Assembly: GCA_020860745.1 (NCBI GenBank)
Contig: JAJBTR010000106.1
Span: forward strand, 1 to 7,607
Source of the DNA: Lachnospiraceae bacterium
GTDB taxonomy: Bacteria; Bacillota; Clostridia; Lachnospirales; Lachnospiraceae
Reading direction: 5' to 3'
DNA: 7,607 bases
The notes beneath the pieces were generated by a model. The model saw only the letters and a program-made list of their open reading frames with translations. It did no database searches and was not told where the DNA came from. Shown here one piece after another: positions 7,016 to 7,607 of this stretch. The number at the start of each line of letters is the position of its first letter. Position 1 is the stretch's first letter. The position numbers and the translations under genes are program-made.

Positions 7016-7607
7016 AATAGATCAAAAAGGTGAATCGAGAATAAGTTTTATTGGTATTTTATTCGCTGCTTATGCCGCCATTACACCGATTCACCAGGCA
7101 TTGTTGACATCATCGGGTTCGACTATTAATAAATATCTGGCAATTCTGATTATGATAATGATTATTATAGAAGCATTGCTGAATGGCGGGATTTTGGAAA
7201 TAGACAGCATCCTGCTTCGTAATGCGATTATGTTTCTGGGCTGGATTATTTTAACTGCAGTATGGTCCGTATCGCATTCTTCGACCATAGCCTCTCTGAC
7301 CACGATCGGCAGTGATATTATATTTTTCCTGCTCTGTAGCGGTTATGCATGGACAGCGCGGGAAAAAAGCTGATCCGATATGTTTTGATATTCGCATGCA
7401 TGTATTATGCGATTGTTTTATTGCTTTCTATGGCAAGTGGGGATTCACTTAGAGCGACCATATCGCTGGGGATGAATGATTCGGAATCAGATCAGAATCT
7501 TCTCTCGGCGAATATAGGAGTAGGAGCTATCATTGCTTTTGCAAATGCCGGTGAATCCGAAAACAAATCAATTCAGATATTTAATATTTTCGCAGTAATT
7601 GTGATTT
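7002..7607 (+). pseudogene. O-antigen polymerase/ligase-like (Wzy-type) membrane protein, 5' part, frameshifted at an A6 run
   Basis: This is the N-terminal part of a polytopic membrane protein that probably polymerises polysaccharide repeat units outside the membrane (Wzy / O-antigen ligase type). The first frame, 123 residues to a TGA at 7371-7373, has about four hydrophobic segments: residues about 14-35, 43-60, 70-88 and 96-116. The frame one base back continues without a stop to the window end, with further membrane-like segments (IRYVLIFACMYYAIVLLL and IFNIFAVIVI) and a loop containing RATISLG followed by DQNLLSANIG, similar in style to the RATI...DPN loop of O-antigen ligase-family proteins. 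One extra A in the A6 run at 7363-7368 joins the two as TAREKKLIRY. The start is TTG 7002 with GGAGAG 6 bases upstream; no ATG or GTG fits. The 3' end is outside the window. The family call rests on topology, context and that loop, so polymerase versus ligase or a related flippase-like role is not settled. Confidence 0.75.
7363..7368 (+). repeat. A6 homopolymer at the frameshift of the Wzy-like gene
   Basis: Six A in a row after GG. The first frame reads GAA AAA AGC TGA and stops. A seventh A gives GAA AAA AAG CTG and continues as a membrane protein to the window end. Confidence 0.8.

Overview
The window is part of a cell-surface polysaccharide (capsule/exopolysaccharide) biosynthesis locus. 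All recognisable genes lie on the + strand, tightly spaced or overlapping, as in one operon. The style suggests a low-to-moderate-GC Gram-positive anaerobe, probably a clostridial Lachnospiraceae-type bacterium: strong GGAGG-like ribosome binding sites, GTG and TTG starts, AT-rich glycosyltransferases, and protein wording typical of that family. This taxonomic reading is an inference without any database search.

Layout: (1) 2-688, the 3' part of a GT4 glycosyltransferase, interrupted by an in-frame TAA. (2) 700-1368, a HAD-superfamily hydrolase. (3) 1346-2461, a PglA-like GT4 glycosyltransferase. (4) 2467-3789, a UDP-N-acetylhexosamine 6-dehydrogenase of the TviB/WbpA/WbpO kind. (5) 3804-4778, a UDP-GlcNAc(A) 4-epimerase of the TviC/WbpP kind. 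(6) 4816-5948, a second GT4 glycosyltransferase paralogous to the first, frameshifted at an A7 run. (7) 5945-7015, an intact GT4 glycosyltransferase. (8) 7002 to the window end, the start of a polytopic O-antigen polymerase/ligase-like (Wzy-type) membrane protein, frameshifted at an A6 run. No stretch longer than 40 bases lies outside a gene, and I found no RNA gene, mobile element, CRISPR array or terminator.

How they work together: the dehydrogenase and epimerase together would make UDP-N-acetylgalactosaminuronic acid from UDP-GlcNAc. The glycosyltransferases would assemble a lipid-linked repeat unit at the inner face of the membrane, and the Wzy-like protein would polymerise the units. The HAD protein is probably a phosphatase of unknown substrate.

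The most notable observation is damage. Three of eight genes carry a disabling change: one nonsense codon and two single-base losses in poly-A runs. A fourth, the dehydrogenase, has Asp in place of the first Gly of its NAD-binding GxGxxG loop. This could be a decaying locus, a population with phase-variable OFF states, or sequencing/assembly error. The sequence alone cannot decide. I see no sign of a wholly new biological system here.
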